From positions 1 to 36,457 of the forward strand of contig JAVBRA010000020.1 of NCBI GenBank assembly GCA_031548435.1: a stretch of 36,457 nucleotides of DNA, read 5' to 3'. This document shows positions 1 through 7,440 of the stretch, piece after piece. The notes under the pieces were generated by a model. It saw nothing but the letters and a program-made list of their open reading frames with translations. It was not told the DNA's origin and did no database searches. Both the position numbers and the translations under genes were made by a program. This DNA comes from JAVBRA01 sp031548435. GTDB lineage: Bacteria > Bacteroidota > Bacteroidia > Bacteroidales > Rikenellaceae. The first letter of the stretch is position 1. Each line of letters opens with the position of its first letter.

Positions 1-143
1 CATTCAGATATCTCCCTGCCCCTTCTTCAAAATCCCAAGGAGAAAAGCCTCTTCGGAAAACAGTCTTGACCTCCTCCTTAAAAATCCTGTCCAGATATCC
101 GAGCAGGAGAATTTAACCTGACTCACCATCCTTTACCCCCCCC

Positions 144-168
144 TGATCAGAAAATGATCGTTTTTTTT
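144..168 (+). terminator. possible weak intrinsic terminator
   Basis: A 5-bp stem (GATCA 145-149, TGATC 155-159) with a GAAAA loop is followed by one G and eight T. It would end a plus-strand transcript entering from the left of the window. The stem is short, so support is modest. The rest of 1-190 shows no gene and no other clear signal. Confidence 0.3.
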
Positions 169-190
169 CTGATTAACCGAAAAGAAACTT

Positions 191-228
191 AAAGATAAAA
201 GGGAGCCTTTCAAAACGAAGAAGCTCCC
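191..228 (-). terminator. likely terminator of the lipoprotein gene
   Basis: On the minus strand, GGGAGC (228-223) pairs with GCTCCC (206-201) across a loop of 16 nt, and the transcript continues into TTTTATCTTT (200-191). It lies about 75 nt past the stop codon of the lipoprotein gene that ends at 304. The T-run is broken by one A, so efficiency is uncertain. Confidence 0.5.
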
Positions 229-303
229 GTTCATCGTAGATACTATCATCGCTCCGAGAAAAAGAGCCTTCTAACCTGGATGAAGGTTTGTGTCGGTTAT
301 TGG

Positions 304-1041
304 TTAATTGCCACTCAGTATGCGGATGAGATATTCTGCGAAAGCATCTATTGCTTCTGTTTTATCTTTAGAATAAAGAGTGATTTTAGAATAACTACTA
401 CTATAATTGTTTGTCCACGACAATTGATTCGCGCCATACACTAAGGGATCGCTTATCCAATGGTAATAGAAGTCGCTTTCCATTTGATCTCCTATGTAAT
501 AAAATGTTCCTAATATTCCTGGTTCCCCTTTGTCGATACGTATCAATTTAAAGTCAATGATCGCTGTTTCTATAAGGATTTGTTTTTGGGACTCACTTGT
601 GATTGTCGCGGTTCGTTGGTCTTTTTTCTTTATTGTCACTTCGCCGTTCGGTTGATTGTCAAATTTTATCGAAGTGACCTCAATGATTATATCAGCATTT
701 GTTTTCTGAGAGATTTCGTTGTAATCGTATGTGCCGCCAACCAGCAGGCTGTTCAGAAGTCCTCTGTCCCGAACTTCCATCCCGGCTTGCATGAGTCGTT
801 TTTCAATCAGCGAATAGTAAGTATTGGAGGTATTCAATTCGCTTTGAGTCACACTCGATGAGGTTGCGGGGGTTCTTAAGACCACAGAAATCGGTTGTTT
901 CTGCGCCAGAAACTCTTTAAACCCCGGTTTTATTATTTCTTCGTTCGTTGGTGAGACCCCTCGTACATATCCTAAATAGTTAGGAAAACATGAAGAAAGA
1001 AGAAGGGGGATGGATAATAACGCAAATACTATTTTTTTCAT
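304..1041 (-). CDS. hypothetical lipoprotein, possibly CsgG/LpoB-like fold
   Basis: A 245-residue exported lipoprotein of unknown function. The start at 1041 gives a textbook lipoprotein signal peptide: MKK, a hydrophobic stretch, and a lipobox LLSSC with Cys18. The frame stays open upstream to 1185, but that part runs through a foldback repeat and has no signal character. The middle of the protein (around residues 75-125) has a short-peptide segment, a helix ending in EKRLMQAGMEVRDRGLL, and then ADIIIEVTSIKF. This pattern resembles the CsgG/LpoB periplasmic fold, in which 'DRGLL' follows a helix; that comparison is by eye only. Asn, Ser, Tyr and AT-rich codons are more frequent than in the GC-rich neighbours, which suggests foreign origin or relaxed selection. 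It appears to be a single-gene unit with its own -7 box near 1355 and a terminator near 200. Confidence 0.75.
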   Translation of the reverse strand: MKKIVFALLSIPLLLSSCFPNYLGYVRGVSPTNEEIIKPGFKEFLAQKQPISVVLRTPATSSSVTQSELNTSNTYYSLIEKRLMQAGMEVRDRGLLNSLLVGGTYDYNEISQKTNADIIIEVTSIKFDNQPNGEVTIKKKDQRTATITSESQKQILIETAIIDFKLIRIDKGEPGILGTFYYIGDQMESDFYYHWISDPLVYGANQLSWTNNYSSSYSKITLYSKDKTEAIDAFAEYLIRILSGN

Positions 1042-1125
1042 GGCTGTCGAATCATTTTGAGTGCCATGTCCCGCGGCGGTGAAGGTTGTTGGCGTAAGGA
1101 CATAAAAAACGTGGGACAATACCTT

Positions 1126-1250
1126 TATCTGTTCTTGAGGTCTTCGACTACCTTTCCACCAAATAAATGAGTAAAGCCCACGCATTGCGTGAGCGTTTAC
1201 GCTTTACTCTTGGTGGTTCAGGAAAGTGTCGAAGTTTCAAGAACAAGAAT
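1126..1250. repeat. long imperfect inverted repeat in a 5' leader
   Basis: The left arm (about 1126-1177) and the right arm (about 1201-1250) are imperfect reverse complements. Paired blocks include TTCTTGA with TCAAGAA, TTCGAC with GTCGAA, CTTTCC with GGAAAG, ACCA with TGGT, and GAGTAAAGC with GCTTTACTC. The tip carries two small hairpins, CACGC-ATT-GCGTG (1179-1191) and GCGT-TT-ACGC (1193-1202). It could be a folded RNA leader or a miniature mobile element. No matching copy was found elsewhere in this window. Confidence 0.7.
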
Positions 1251-1350
1251 TAAAGCTAACGCTTTCTATGTCATAGCACCGGAAAAGGTGCTGGAATGTC
1301 GGAACAATTTCTGTTATCTATTCATAGGCGATCAAGATTTGTTTGTAATA

Positions 1351-1358
1351 CAAAGATA
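1351..1358 (-). promoter_or_regulatory. Bacteroidetes -7 box (TATCTTTG)
   Basis: The minus strand reads TATCTTTG, a full match to TAnnTTTG, just beyond the thiC stop codon (1367-1369). No convincing TTTG -33 element sits 18-21 nt upstream, so this is a partial promoter match. It points at the lipoprotein gene starting at 1041. Confidence 0.4.
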
Positions 1359-1366
1359 GGGATTTT

Positions 1367-2890
1367 TTACAATTCCTCTCGTTTTATCGATTTTGTGACT
1401 TTCATGGCGCAAAAATCGGGGCCGCACATCGAGCAGTGGTCGGCGCCGCTCTCCTTGATCATGTCGAGGTGGAAGCGACGGGCGCGTTCGGGGTCGAGCG
1501 ACAGGTTGAACTGGTCGCCCCAGCGGAAGTCGTAGCGGGCGCGGCTCATTTGCAGGTCGTGGTTCAGGGCGCCTTTGTGCCCGCGGGCGATGTCGGCGGC
1601 GTGGGCGGCCAGTTTGTAGGTGACCACCCCTTCGCGCACGTCGTCGCGGTCGGGCAGCGACAGGTGCTCCTTGGTGGTGACGTAGCACAGCATCGACGTG
1701 CCCATCATGCCGATGGTGGCCGCGCCGATGGCCGAGGTGATGTGGTCGTACCCCGCCCCGATGTCGCTCACCAGCGGGCCCAGGGTGTAAAACGGCGCCT
1801 GGTGGCAATATTTTCGTTGCAGGTCCATGTTCTCCCGGATTTTATTCAGCGGCACATGCCCGGGCCCTTCGATGATCACCTGAACGTTGCGTTCCCAAGC
1901 CTGAAGGGTCAGCTCGCCGAGCACCTCCAGCTCTCCGAATTGGGCGGCGTCGTTGGCGTCGGCAATCGATCCCGGGCGCAATCCGTCGCCCAGCGACACG
2001 GCCACATCGTAGGCGGCCAGAATGTCGCAGATTTCTTTGAATCGGGTGTAAAGGAAATTTTCCTGTTCATTGATAGTCATCCACTTGGCCATGATCGACC
2101 CGCCGCGCGACACGATGCCCGTCACCCGCTTCAGGGCATGGGGCAGGTGCGATTGCAGCAGTCCGGCGTGGATGGTAAAGTAATCCACTCCCTGTTCAGC
2201 CTGTTCGATGAGCGTGTCGCGGTACATTTCCCAGGTCAGGTTCTCGACCTTGCCGCCGGCTTTTTCCAGCGCCTGGTACATCGGCACGGTGCCGATGGGC
2301 ACGGGCGAGTTGCGCAGGATCGCCTCGCGGATGGCGTGGATGTTCCTGCCCGTGGACAGATCCATGACCGTGTCGGCGCCCCAGCGGACGGCCCACAGCG
2401 CTTTCTCGACCTCCTGCTCGATGCCCGATCCGAGGGCCGAGTTGCCGATATTGGCGTTGATCTTGACCAGGAACTTGTTGCCGATGACCATCGGTTCGGC
2501 TTCGGGATGGTTCCGGTTGCAGGGAATGACGGCGCGCCCGGCGGCCACCTCTTCGCGCACCGATTCGCCGGTGATCGACTCGTCCATGCCCATGCCCTCG
2601 CGCAGGGCCGCATATTCCATCTCGGGCGTCACGATGCCGTTGCGGGCATACCACATTTGGGTGCGGAACCCTTCGACCGGGGCTTTTTTGCGCCCGTTGG
2701 CCACTGGCAGCCCCTGTCCGCCATCGGTTTCGACTGCCGGATCGGAATAGGCTCCGGTAGTGTCGTACAGCACCACGTTGTCGCCGTTGGCCAGCGAAAC
2801 CTGGCGCATGCCCACCGGAATGCCCGACGGAGTGTTCAGGTAAATCTTTTTTGAGTTGTTTGCCGAAAAATCGAAAAATCCCTTGTCCAT
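1367..2890 (-). CDS. thiC: phosphomethylpyrimidine synthase ThiC
   Basis: This radical-SAM enzyme converts 5-aminoimidazole ribotide into hydroxymethylpyrimidine phosphate, the pyrimidine half of thiamine. The 507-residue product has the family's conserved core (for example the NANIGNSALGSGIEQEVEK and MGTSMLCYVTTKEHL-type segments). It also carries the C-terminal iron-sulfur motif C-x2-C-x4-C at Cys486, Cys489 and Cys494. The start at 2890 is chosen over an ATG nine codons upstream because the earlier one lies only a few bases from the riboswitch; either is possible. It is shorter at the N-terminus than the Escherichia coli enzyme (about 630 residues), so it has the core without the long N-terminal extension. 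No other thiamine genes adjoin it. Expression is controlled by the TPP riboswitch immediately upstream. Confidence 0.97.
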   Translation of the reverse strand: MDKGFFDFSANNSKKIYLNTPSGIPVGMRQVSLANGDNVVLYDTTGAYSDPAVETDGGQGLPVANGRKKAPVEGFRTQMWYARNGIVTPEMEYAALREGMGMDESITGESVREEVAAGRAVIPCNRNHPEAEPMVIGNKFLVKINANIGNSALGSGIEQEVEKALWAVRWGADTVMDLSTGRNIHAIREAILRNSPVPIGTVPMYQALEKAGGKVENLTWEMYRDTLIEQAEQGVDYFTIHAGLLQSHLPHALKRVTGIVSRGGSIMAKWMTINEQENFLYTRFKEICDILAAYDVAVSLGDGLRPGSIADANDAAQFGELEVLGELTLQAWERNVQVIIEGPGHVPLNKIRENMDLQRKYCHQAPFYTLGPLVSDIGAGYDHITSAIGAATIGMMGTSMLCYVTTKEHLSLPDRDDVREGVVTYKLAAHAADIARGHKGALNHDLQMSRARYDFRWGDQFNLSLDPERARRFHLDMIKESGADHCSMCGPDFCAMKVTKSIKREEL

Positions 2891-2920
2891 AAGCCGATTG
2901 TTGCAAGGGTGCGGCACAGT

Positions 2921-2997
2921 GAGTCCATCTCCCTACGGCAGCATTACCTGCGTCAGGTTCATCGGGTATGATCTCAGCCCGCGGCGGGCACCCCTGG
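2921..2997 (-). promoter_or_regulatory. TPP (THI-box) riboswitch upstream of thiC
   Basis: On the minus strand the conserved thi-box elements appear in order: GGGGTGCC at the 5' end, GGCTGAGATCATACCC, GAACCTGA, CAGGTAATGCTGCCG and GTAGGGA. These form the pyrimidine- and pyrophosphate-sensing arms of the thiamine pyrophosphate aptamer. The aptamer ends about 30 nt before the thiC start, too close for a separate terminator hairpin. Control is therefore more likely at translation initiation; that is an inference. Confidence 0.97.
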
Positions 2998-3010
2998 ATT
3001 AATATTTCAA

Positions 3011-3018
3011 CAAAGATA
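3011..3018 (-). promoter_or_regulatory. thiC: -7 box of the thiC promoter (TATCTTTG)
   Basis: The minus strand reads TATCTTTG, matching TAnnTTTG, about 15 nt before the riboswitch begins, so the transcript would start just ahead of the aptamer. No clear TTTG lies at the usual -33 distance. In its place are two palindromes (3019-3053), listed separately. Confidence 0.6.
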
Positions 3019-3053
3019 GTGAAATTTCACCCATCTTTTGTGTTGACACAAAA
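3019..3053. promoter_or_regulatory. paired palindromes abutting the thiC -7 box
   Basis: GTGAAATTTCAC (3019-3030) is a perfect 12-bp palindrome touching the -7 box. TTTTGTG-TTGA-CACAAAA (3036-3053) is a second inverted repeat with perfect 7-bp arms. Together they fill the -10 to -45 zone where RNA polymerase or a regulator would bind. Their position suggests an operator, but no regulator is identified. Confidence 0.4.
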
Positions 3054-3061
3054 GGCAGGCA

Positions 3062-3306
3062 AAAAGTCAAGGGAGCCACAGGCTCACTTTGAACGAGAAC
3101 GTTATTATTGTTAAGCGCACGAAACGTTCTGTTTCGAAAGCGTCTTTGACGCTGAATCATTTACAGCACGATGACGGATTCAACTCTCAAACGACCGCGT
3201 GGTCTTTTCCGTCATTTTGACGGTATGGGCGCCCACGCAAAGCCATATGGATGGCCGCGCGTTCCCGTGTAGGATAACAAAAAAGTGGCGGGCGGAGAGT
3301 GAAAAT
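3062..3306. other. intergenic stretch packed with stem-loops, no gene
   Basis: No credible reading frame exists between the thiC promoter and the threonine dehydrogenase terminator. The stretch holds successive short perfect inverted repeats: GAGCC/GGCTC (3073-3085), CGAAAC/GTTTCG (3120-3136), AGCGTC/GACGCT (3139-3153), GACC/GGTC (3193-3204) nested inside GACGGA/TCCGTC (3173-3213), CCGTC/GACGG (3209-3223), GGGCGCCC (3227-3234) and GCCAT/ATGGC (3242-3255). The density suggests a structured RNA or a decayed element; its identity is unknown. Confidence 0.45.
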
Positions 3307-3342
3307 AAAAAACCTTGCTCCGAACCGGAAGCAAGGTTTTTT
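3307..3342 (-). terminator. terminator after the threonine dehydrogenase gene
   Basis: An inverted repeat of ACCTTGCT and AGCAAGGT, flanked by A6 on one side and T6 on the other, closes the transcript of the minus-strand gene that stops at 3363. The symmetry means it could act in both directions. Confidence 0.85.
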
Positions 3343-3362
3343 CGTTTTGTCGGAACGACGGA

Positions 3363-4319
3363 CTAAAACAATCCCTTGGCATATTTATCGGCCACGACCT
3401 TGAGCATGTCGTCAGTCATCGACTCCAGGTTCCATTTCGGGTTCCAGCCCCATTCGGCGCGGGCGCAGCTGTCGTCGAGCGAGTTGGGCCAACTGTTTGC
3501 GATGGCTTCTTTCATCGGGTCGACATTGTAGTCCATCACAAAGTCGGGCACGCGCTTTTTGATGGCGTTGAAAATGGTTTCCGGATCGAAGCTCATGGCC
3601 GCGATGTTGAAGCTGTTGCGGTGTTTGAGTTTCGCGGGATCGGCCTCCATCAGTTGCACGCAGGCGTTCAGCGCGTCGGGCATGTACATCATGTCCATGA
3701 AGACGCCTTTGGGGATGGGGCAGGTGAATTTCTTCTCCTTGATGGCCGCATAGTAGATCTCCACGGCGTAGTCGGTGGTGCCGCCGCCGGGCAGCGTCAC
3801 GTTCGAGATAATCCCCGGGAAGCGCACGCTGCGCGCGTCAACGCCGAAACGCTTGAAGTAGTAGTCGCTCAACAGTTCGCCGGTCACCTTGCACACTCCG
3901 TAGATGGTGGTCGGGTGCATGACGGTGTCCTGCGGAGTATTGTCCTTGGGGGTGTCGGGCCCGAAAGCGCCGATGGAGCTGGGGGTGAAGACGGCGCAGT
4001 TGTTCTCGCGTGCGATTTCGAGCGAGTTCATCAGCGCGCCCATGTTGATCTTCCAGGCCAGTTGGGGGTCTTTCTCGCCGGTGGCCGACAGCAGCGCCAC
4101 CAGGTTGAAGATCGCATCCACATCATACTTTTTCACAACGGCGGCATACGCTTCGCCGTCGAGGGCGTTCATCGTTTCGAACGGGCCGTTGGCCGAGAGG
4201 GCTTCGCTTGGGCGTACATCGGTGGCGATGACGTTGTTGTTGCCGTAGATGTCGCGCAGGTGCATGGTAAGCTCCGATCCGATCTGTCCGCCGGCGCCCA
4301 CAATCAGTATTTTCTTCAT
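3363..4319 (-). CDS. SDR-type L-threonine 3-dehydrogenase (NAD-dependent epimerase-like)
   Basis: This 318-residue extended short-chain dehydrogenase has an N-terminal NAD-binding loop G-A-G-G-Q-I-G (residues 8-14), an active-site Tyr140-x3-Lys144 in YGVCK, and a serine pair at 114-115. The overall sequence resembles the epimerase-like threonine dehydrogenases known from Flavobacteria and animals, which oxidise L-threonine to 2-amino-3-ketobutyrate. Typical segments include PGGGTTDYAVEIYYAA and the C-terminal 'DDSCARAEWGWNPKW' block. The usual partner, 2-amino-3-ketobutyrate CoA ligase, is not in this window. A more general sugar-nucleotide epimerase is the alternative but fits less well. It looks monocistronic, with a -7 box at 4383-4390 and a strong terminator downstream. 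Confidence 0.85.
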   Translation of the reverse strand: MKKILIVGAGGQIGSELTMHLRDIYGNNNVIATDVRPSEALSANGPFETMNALDGEAYAAVVKKYDVDAIFNLVALLSATGEKDPQLAWKINMGALMNSLEIARENNCAVFTPSSIGAFGPDTPKDNTPQDTVMHPTTIYGVCKVTGELLSDYYFKRFGVDARSVRFPGIISNVTLPGGGTTDYAVEIYYAAIKEKKFTCPIPKGVFMDMMYMPDALNACVQLMEADPAKLKHRNSFNIAAMSFDPETIFNAIKKRVPDFVMDYNVDPMKEAIANSWPNSLDDSCARAEWGWNPKWNLESMTDDMLKVVADKYAKGLF

Positions 4320-4382
4320 TGTTACGGGTTTATTTGAAAGTCTGTTTAATCAGGCGAGCCCGAGGCTCTTTTAAAAATCAGG

Positions 4383-4390
4383 CAAATGTA
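4383..4390 (-). promoter_or_regulatory. -7 box of the threonine dehydrogenase gene (TACATTTG)
   Basis: The minus strand reads TACATTTG, matching TAnnTTTG, about 65 nt before the start codon at 4319. A small hairpin GAGCC/GGCTC (4356-4368) lies in the leader. No good -33 match is visible. Confidence 0.5.
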
Positions 4391-4426
4391 GCAATAAAAA
4401 CGTATCCGGCTTACCGGTGCGGCACT

Positions 4427-4633
4427 TTATTTTTTCCGTTCGGCCTCTTCGGCGCCCCGGATCAGCCGGAACGATATAACGGCCAGGTAGGTGACCGCCA
4501 ACGCCACGATCAACAGGTTGAAAACGATGGTTTTGGACATGGGCCGCACCGCCACGGCGAGCACACCCAGGGCCAGGGCGGTGAGCATGATCACCACCCA
4601 GACGATTTTCCGGTACACCCTCAACTCTTCCAT
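4427..4633 (-). CDS. small two-helix membrane protein, function unknown
   Basis: This 68-residue protein has two predicted transmembrane helices (about residues 9-29 and 37-57), separated by a short loop with Arg and Lys, and a charged C-terminus ending in EEAERKK. Its start codon lies 4 nt past the stop of the M16 peptidase gene, the same spacing as between plsY and the peptidase, so it is probably translated from the same message. I do not recognise the family. Tight coupling and the membrane topology support it as a real gene. Confidence 0.7.
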   Translation of the reverse strand: MEELRVYRKIVWVVIMLTALALGVLAVAVRPMSKTIVFNLLIVALAVTYLAVISFRLIRGAEEAERKK

Positions 4634-4637
4634 CGCG

Positions 4638-7436
4638 CTATTGTTCGGGGGTCATCACCACGCGGATCAGGTTGCCGTCGGCGACGATCTGGGCCGCAAG
4701 CGCCCGGATCTGTTCCGAGGCAAGGCTCTTCAGGTCGGCTTCGTACTGGCCGTACGTATCCAGATCGAACATATAGTACTGTTGCAGGAATCCGATCCAC
4801 GCCGGGTTCTTTTCGACCTGTTCAATGAAATCTTTCTGCTGGAATTCCTTGAATTTGCCCAATTCTTCAGGAGTGACACCGTTTTGGGCGATGTTCACCA
4901 TCTCGTCGTTGATCAACTCCATCAGCTCGTCGGCCATTTTCGGGTCGGTGTCGAAATAGACTTCCAGGTCGTAGTAGTGTACCGGTTTGTTATAAATCGA
5001 CCCGTTTACCCCCACGCCGTATGTGCCGCCTTTTTCCTCGCGGATCGATTTGGTGTAGCGGATGTCGAGGATGCTGGTCAGGGCATCCATTGCCATGCTG
5101 CTTTCGGTTGTCAGCGGCGTTTCGCCCGAGTAGATGTAGGTGACGGTGGTTTTGGGATTTTCCATCTTCTGGGCGAAGAAGTCGTCGATGCGGCCCGGGC
5201 GTATGTTCATGCCGCGGTTGGCCCAGTCGAGCTTCTCGCCGGTGGCCGGTATCGACCCGATGTACTCTTCCACCAACGGTTTCAGCTGGTCGAGGGTGAA
5301 CTTGCCCACGAACATGAAAGTGTAATCGCCGCTGTTGGAGAAGAGCTTGCGGTATACCCGCTCGATGGCCGGCAGGGTCACCTGATCAAGGCTTTCGAGG
5401 GTGATCAGGTTGGTCAGCGGAACGTCGCCGTATTTGTCGGCATTGGTTCTGATCGAGTAGGTGTACATCGGGTTGCGCTGGATGTTCTCGAAATAGGTGC
5501 GGGTGTTGTCCATATACAGCTTATAGGCTGTCTGGTCGAAGCGCGGGGCGGTGAAGCGCAGATACAGCAGTTCGAACAGCGCCTCCAGGTCTTTCACCGA
5601 GCTGCTCCCGTTCAAACTGCTCACGAAGTGGTTGATCGAGGTGTTGACCGTGGCCCTGCGTCCGGTAAGGGCTTTGCCCAGTTCCTGGTTGGTGTACTTG
5701 CCCAGCCCCGACTGCGAGGCGACGCTTACGGTGGCTTTGCCCGAGAGCACGTCGGCATCGTCCAGTGTCGAAAGCCCCCCGTGGCGGTAGGCGTAGAACC
5801 GGATCTCGTCGTCCGAGTGGTCGGTGGGCAGAGCGATGATCCGCGCTCCGTTTTTCAGCGTCCAGATGGTGGAGCCGTACATTCCTTTTTGCGTTTTTTT
5901 CACTTTCGAGCCTTTGAGCCCGCCCTCGACCAGGTCGGTCGATATCACCGTGTTTTCCGGAGCGGCGATCTCGGACGAGCGCACCCGGGCCAGTATCCGC
6001 ACCAGGGCGTCGGAGTCGGGCAGCGGCAGCGAATCGATCAGGGGGGCCAGGGCCAGCGCCACGTTGTCGGTCGGTTTGATCCAACCGCCCACCATGCCGT
6101 TGATGCGTTCCAGGCTGGCGTTTTTGACGAATTCCATGCCCATGATGTAATCGGTGTAGGGCGAAGGCAGCGGATCCGAATCGAGGTAGTTGCTTATGGC
6201 CCTTTGCACGAACATCCCGTTTTCGTAGTCGTTCCGCCGGTTCCAGTTGTTGATGATGGAGGTGGTCATGTTTTTGATGGCCCGGTCGAACTCGGCCTGG
6301 GTGATGCCGTAGCGGCGCAGTCGTTCCAATTCGGTGACGGCCGCCTCGAACGCCCCGGCCGCTTCGCCGTTTTTAGCGTCGGCATAGATCTCCACAATGT
6401 CGCAGGTCGAAGTCAGTTCGTCTGTCGAAGAGGCGGCGGTGATGAACGGCGGGTTCTCTTGTTTGGCAATGTCTCTCAGTCGTTCGTTCAGCGCACCCAG
6501 GGCAATGTTCCTGTCCATATTCCGGTTGTATTCCTCCACCCTGTTGCGCAGGCTGTCGGGCGTCGGGGCGTATTTGATCATCAGGGCCACCGACGTCGAG
6601 GTTGCCTCTTTGTCCGTGGCCACCACCGCCAGCGGGGCGTCGTTGCCGGGCACATACACCGTCTCTTTCGGGGTCGGATGCGCGGGGCTGCCGATACCGG
6701 CCATCACCGCCTTGAGCTTTTGTTCGATTTGGTCGACGTCGATATCGCCCACAATGACCACCGCCTCCATGTCGGGATGGTACCACTTCTTATAATAGTC
6801 GCGCAGGGTCTCGTACGGGAACGATGAAATGATCGACGGCAGCCCGATCACGTCGCGGTAGGCGTATTTGCTGCCGTTGAAAAGCACCGGCATGAAAATC
6901 TTCTGCATCCGGGTGTTGGCCGACTGCCGCGTGCGTTCTTCTTCGAGTATCACGCCGCGTTCGTTGTCGATCTCCCGGTCTTCGAGCGAGAGGCGCCCGG
7001 CCCAGTCGTGCAGAATCAACAGAGTGCTGTCGATGATCCCCTCGCGCAACAGCGGCACCGACTGGATCATGTACACCGTCTGCTCCTGGGCCGTGTATGC
7101 GTTCAGGTTCTGTCCGAATTTCACGCCGATGGTTTCCAGGTAATCGAGCATCGCTTTGTCCGGAAAGTTCTCGGAGCCGTTGAAGGCCATGTGTTCGAGG
7201 AAGTGGGCCAGGCCGTTCTGGTCGTCGTTTTCCTGCATGGCCCCTACGTTGTAGACGATGAAAAAGTCGGCCTGCCTGGCCGGTTTCTCGTTGTGGCGCA
7301 GATAGTACTTCATGCCGTTGGGCAGTGTTCCGATGCGGAACAGCGAATCGGTCGGGATCACGTCGCCGAAATAGAGTTGGGCTCCGGCCGCAAAGCCACA
7401 CAAAGCGAACACGGCCGATAACAGGATCTTTTTCAT
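4638..7436 (-). CDS. secreted M16-family zinc metallopeptidase (pitrilysin/insulinase type)
   Basis: The 932-residue product begins with a Sec signal peptide (MKKILLSAVFALCGFAAGAQ). It has the inverted zinc motif His78-Phe-Leu-Glu81-His82, with the third ligand expected at Glu159 in DNERG. Two active-type and two inactive-type M16 halves fit the length, as in large exported pitrilysin proteases of Bacteroidetes. It probably degrades peptides in the periplasm or at the outer membrane. It is the middle gene of plsY - peptidase - small membrane protein, with 4-nt gaps on both sides. No lipobox is present, so it should be soluble after cleavage. Confidence 0.95.
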   Translation of the reverse strand: MKKILLSAVFALCGFAAGAQLYFGDVIPTDSLFRIGTLPNGMKYYLRHNEKPARQADFFIVYNVGAMQENDDQNGLAHFLEHMAFNGSENFPDKAMLDYLETIGVKFGQNLNAYTAQEQTVYMIQSVPLLREGIIDSTLLILHDWAGRLSLEDREIDNERGVILEEERTRQSANTRMQKIFMPVLFNGSKYAYRDVIGLPSIISSFPYETLRDYYKKWYHPDMEAVVIVGDIDVDQIEQKLKAVMAGIGSPAHPTPKETVYVPGNDAPLAVVATDKEATSTSVALMIKYAPTPDSLRNRVEEYNRNMDRNIALGALNERLRDIAKQENPPFITAASSTDELTSTCDIVEIYADAKNGEAAGAFEAAVTELERLRRYGITQAEFDRAIKNMTTSIINNWNRRNDYENGMFVQRAISNYLDSDPLPSPYTDYIMGMEFVKNASLERINGMVGGWIKPTDNVALALAPLIDSLPLPDSDALVRILARVRSSEIAAPENTVISTDLVEGGLKGSKVKKTQKGMYGSTIWTLKNGARIIALPTDHSDDEIRFYAYRHGGLSTLDDADVLSGKATVSVASQSGLGKYTNQELGKALTGRRATVNTSINHFVSSLNGSSSVKDLEALFELLYLRFTAPRFDQTAYKLYMDNTRTYFENIQRNPMYTYSIRTNADKYGDVPLTNLITLESLDQVTLPAIERVYRKLFSNSGDYTFMFVGKFTLDQLKPLVEEYIGSIPATGEKLDWANRGMNIRPGRIDDFFAQKMENPKTTVTYIYSGETPLTTESSMAMDALTSILDIRYTKSIREEKGGTYGVGVNGSIYNKPVHYYDLEVYFDTDPKMADELMELINDEMVNIAQNGVTPEELGKFKEFQQKDFIEQVEKNPAWIGFLQQYYMFDLDTYGQYEADLKSLASEQIRALAAQIVADGNLIRVVMTPEQ

Positions 7437-7440
7437 TGGA

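Larger units (their letters stand above)
1042..1366 (-). other. long structured 5' leader of the lipoprotein gene
   Basis: This 325-nt gap has no credible gene. On the minus strand it holds a -7-type box (1351-1358), a short GC hairpin (GCACC/GGTGC, near 1277-1293) and a foldback of about 125 nt (1126-1250). It then runs about 85 nt to the lipoprotein start codon at 1041. If the -7 box is used, the mRNA has an untranslated leader of roughly 300 nt, unusually long for one lipoprotein gene. Confidence 0.55.

Noticed and set aside
1436..2854. 472-codon plus-strand open frame
   Set aside because: Antisense shadow of thiC, rich in Val, Gly and His with no recognisable motif.
4491..6827. 778-codon open frame on the plus strand
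   Set aside because: It is antisense to the M16 peptidase, whose motifs and signal peptide are clear; the open frame reflects high GC codon bias.
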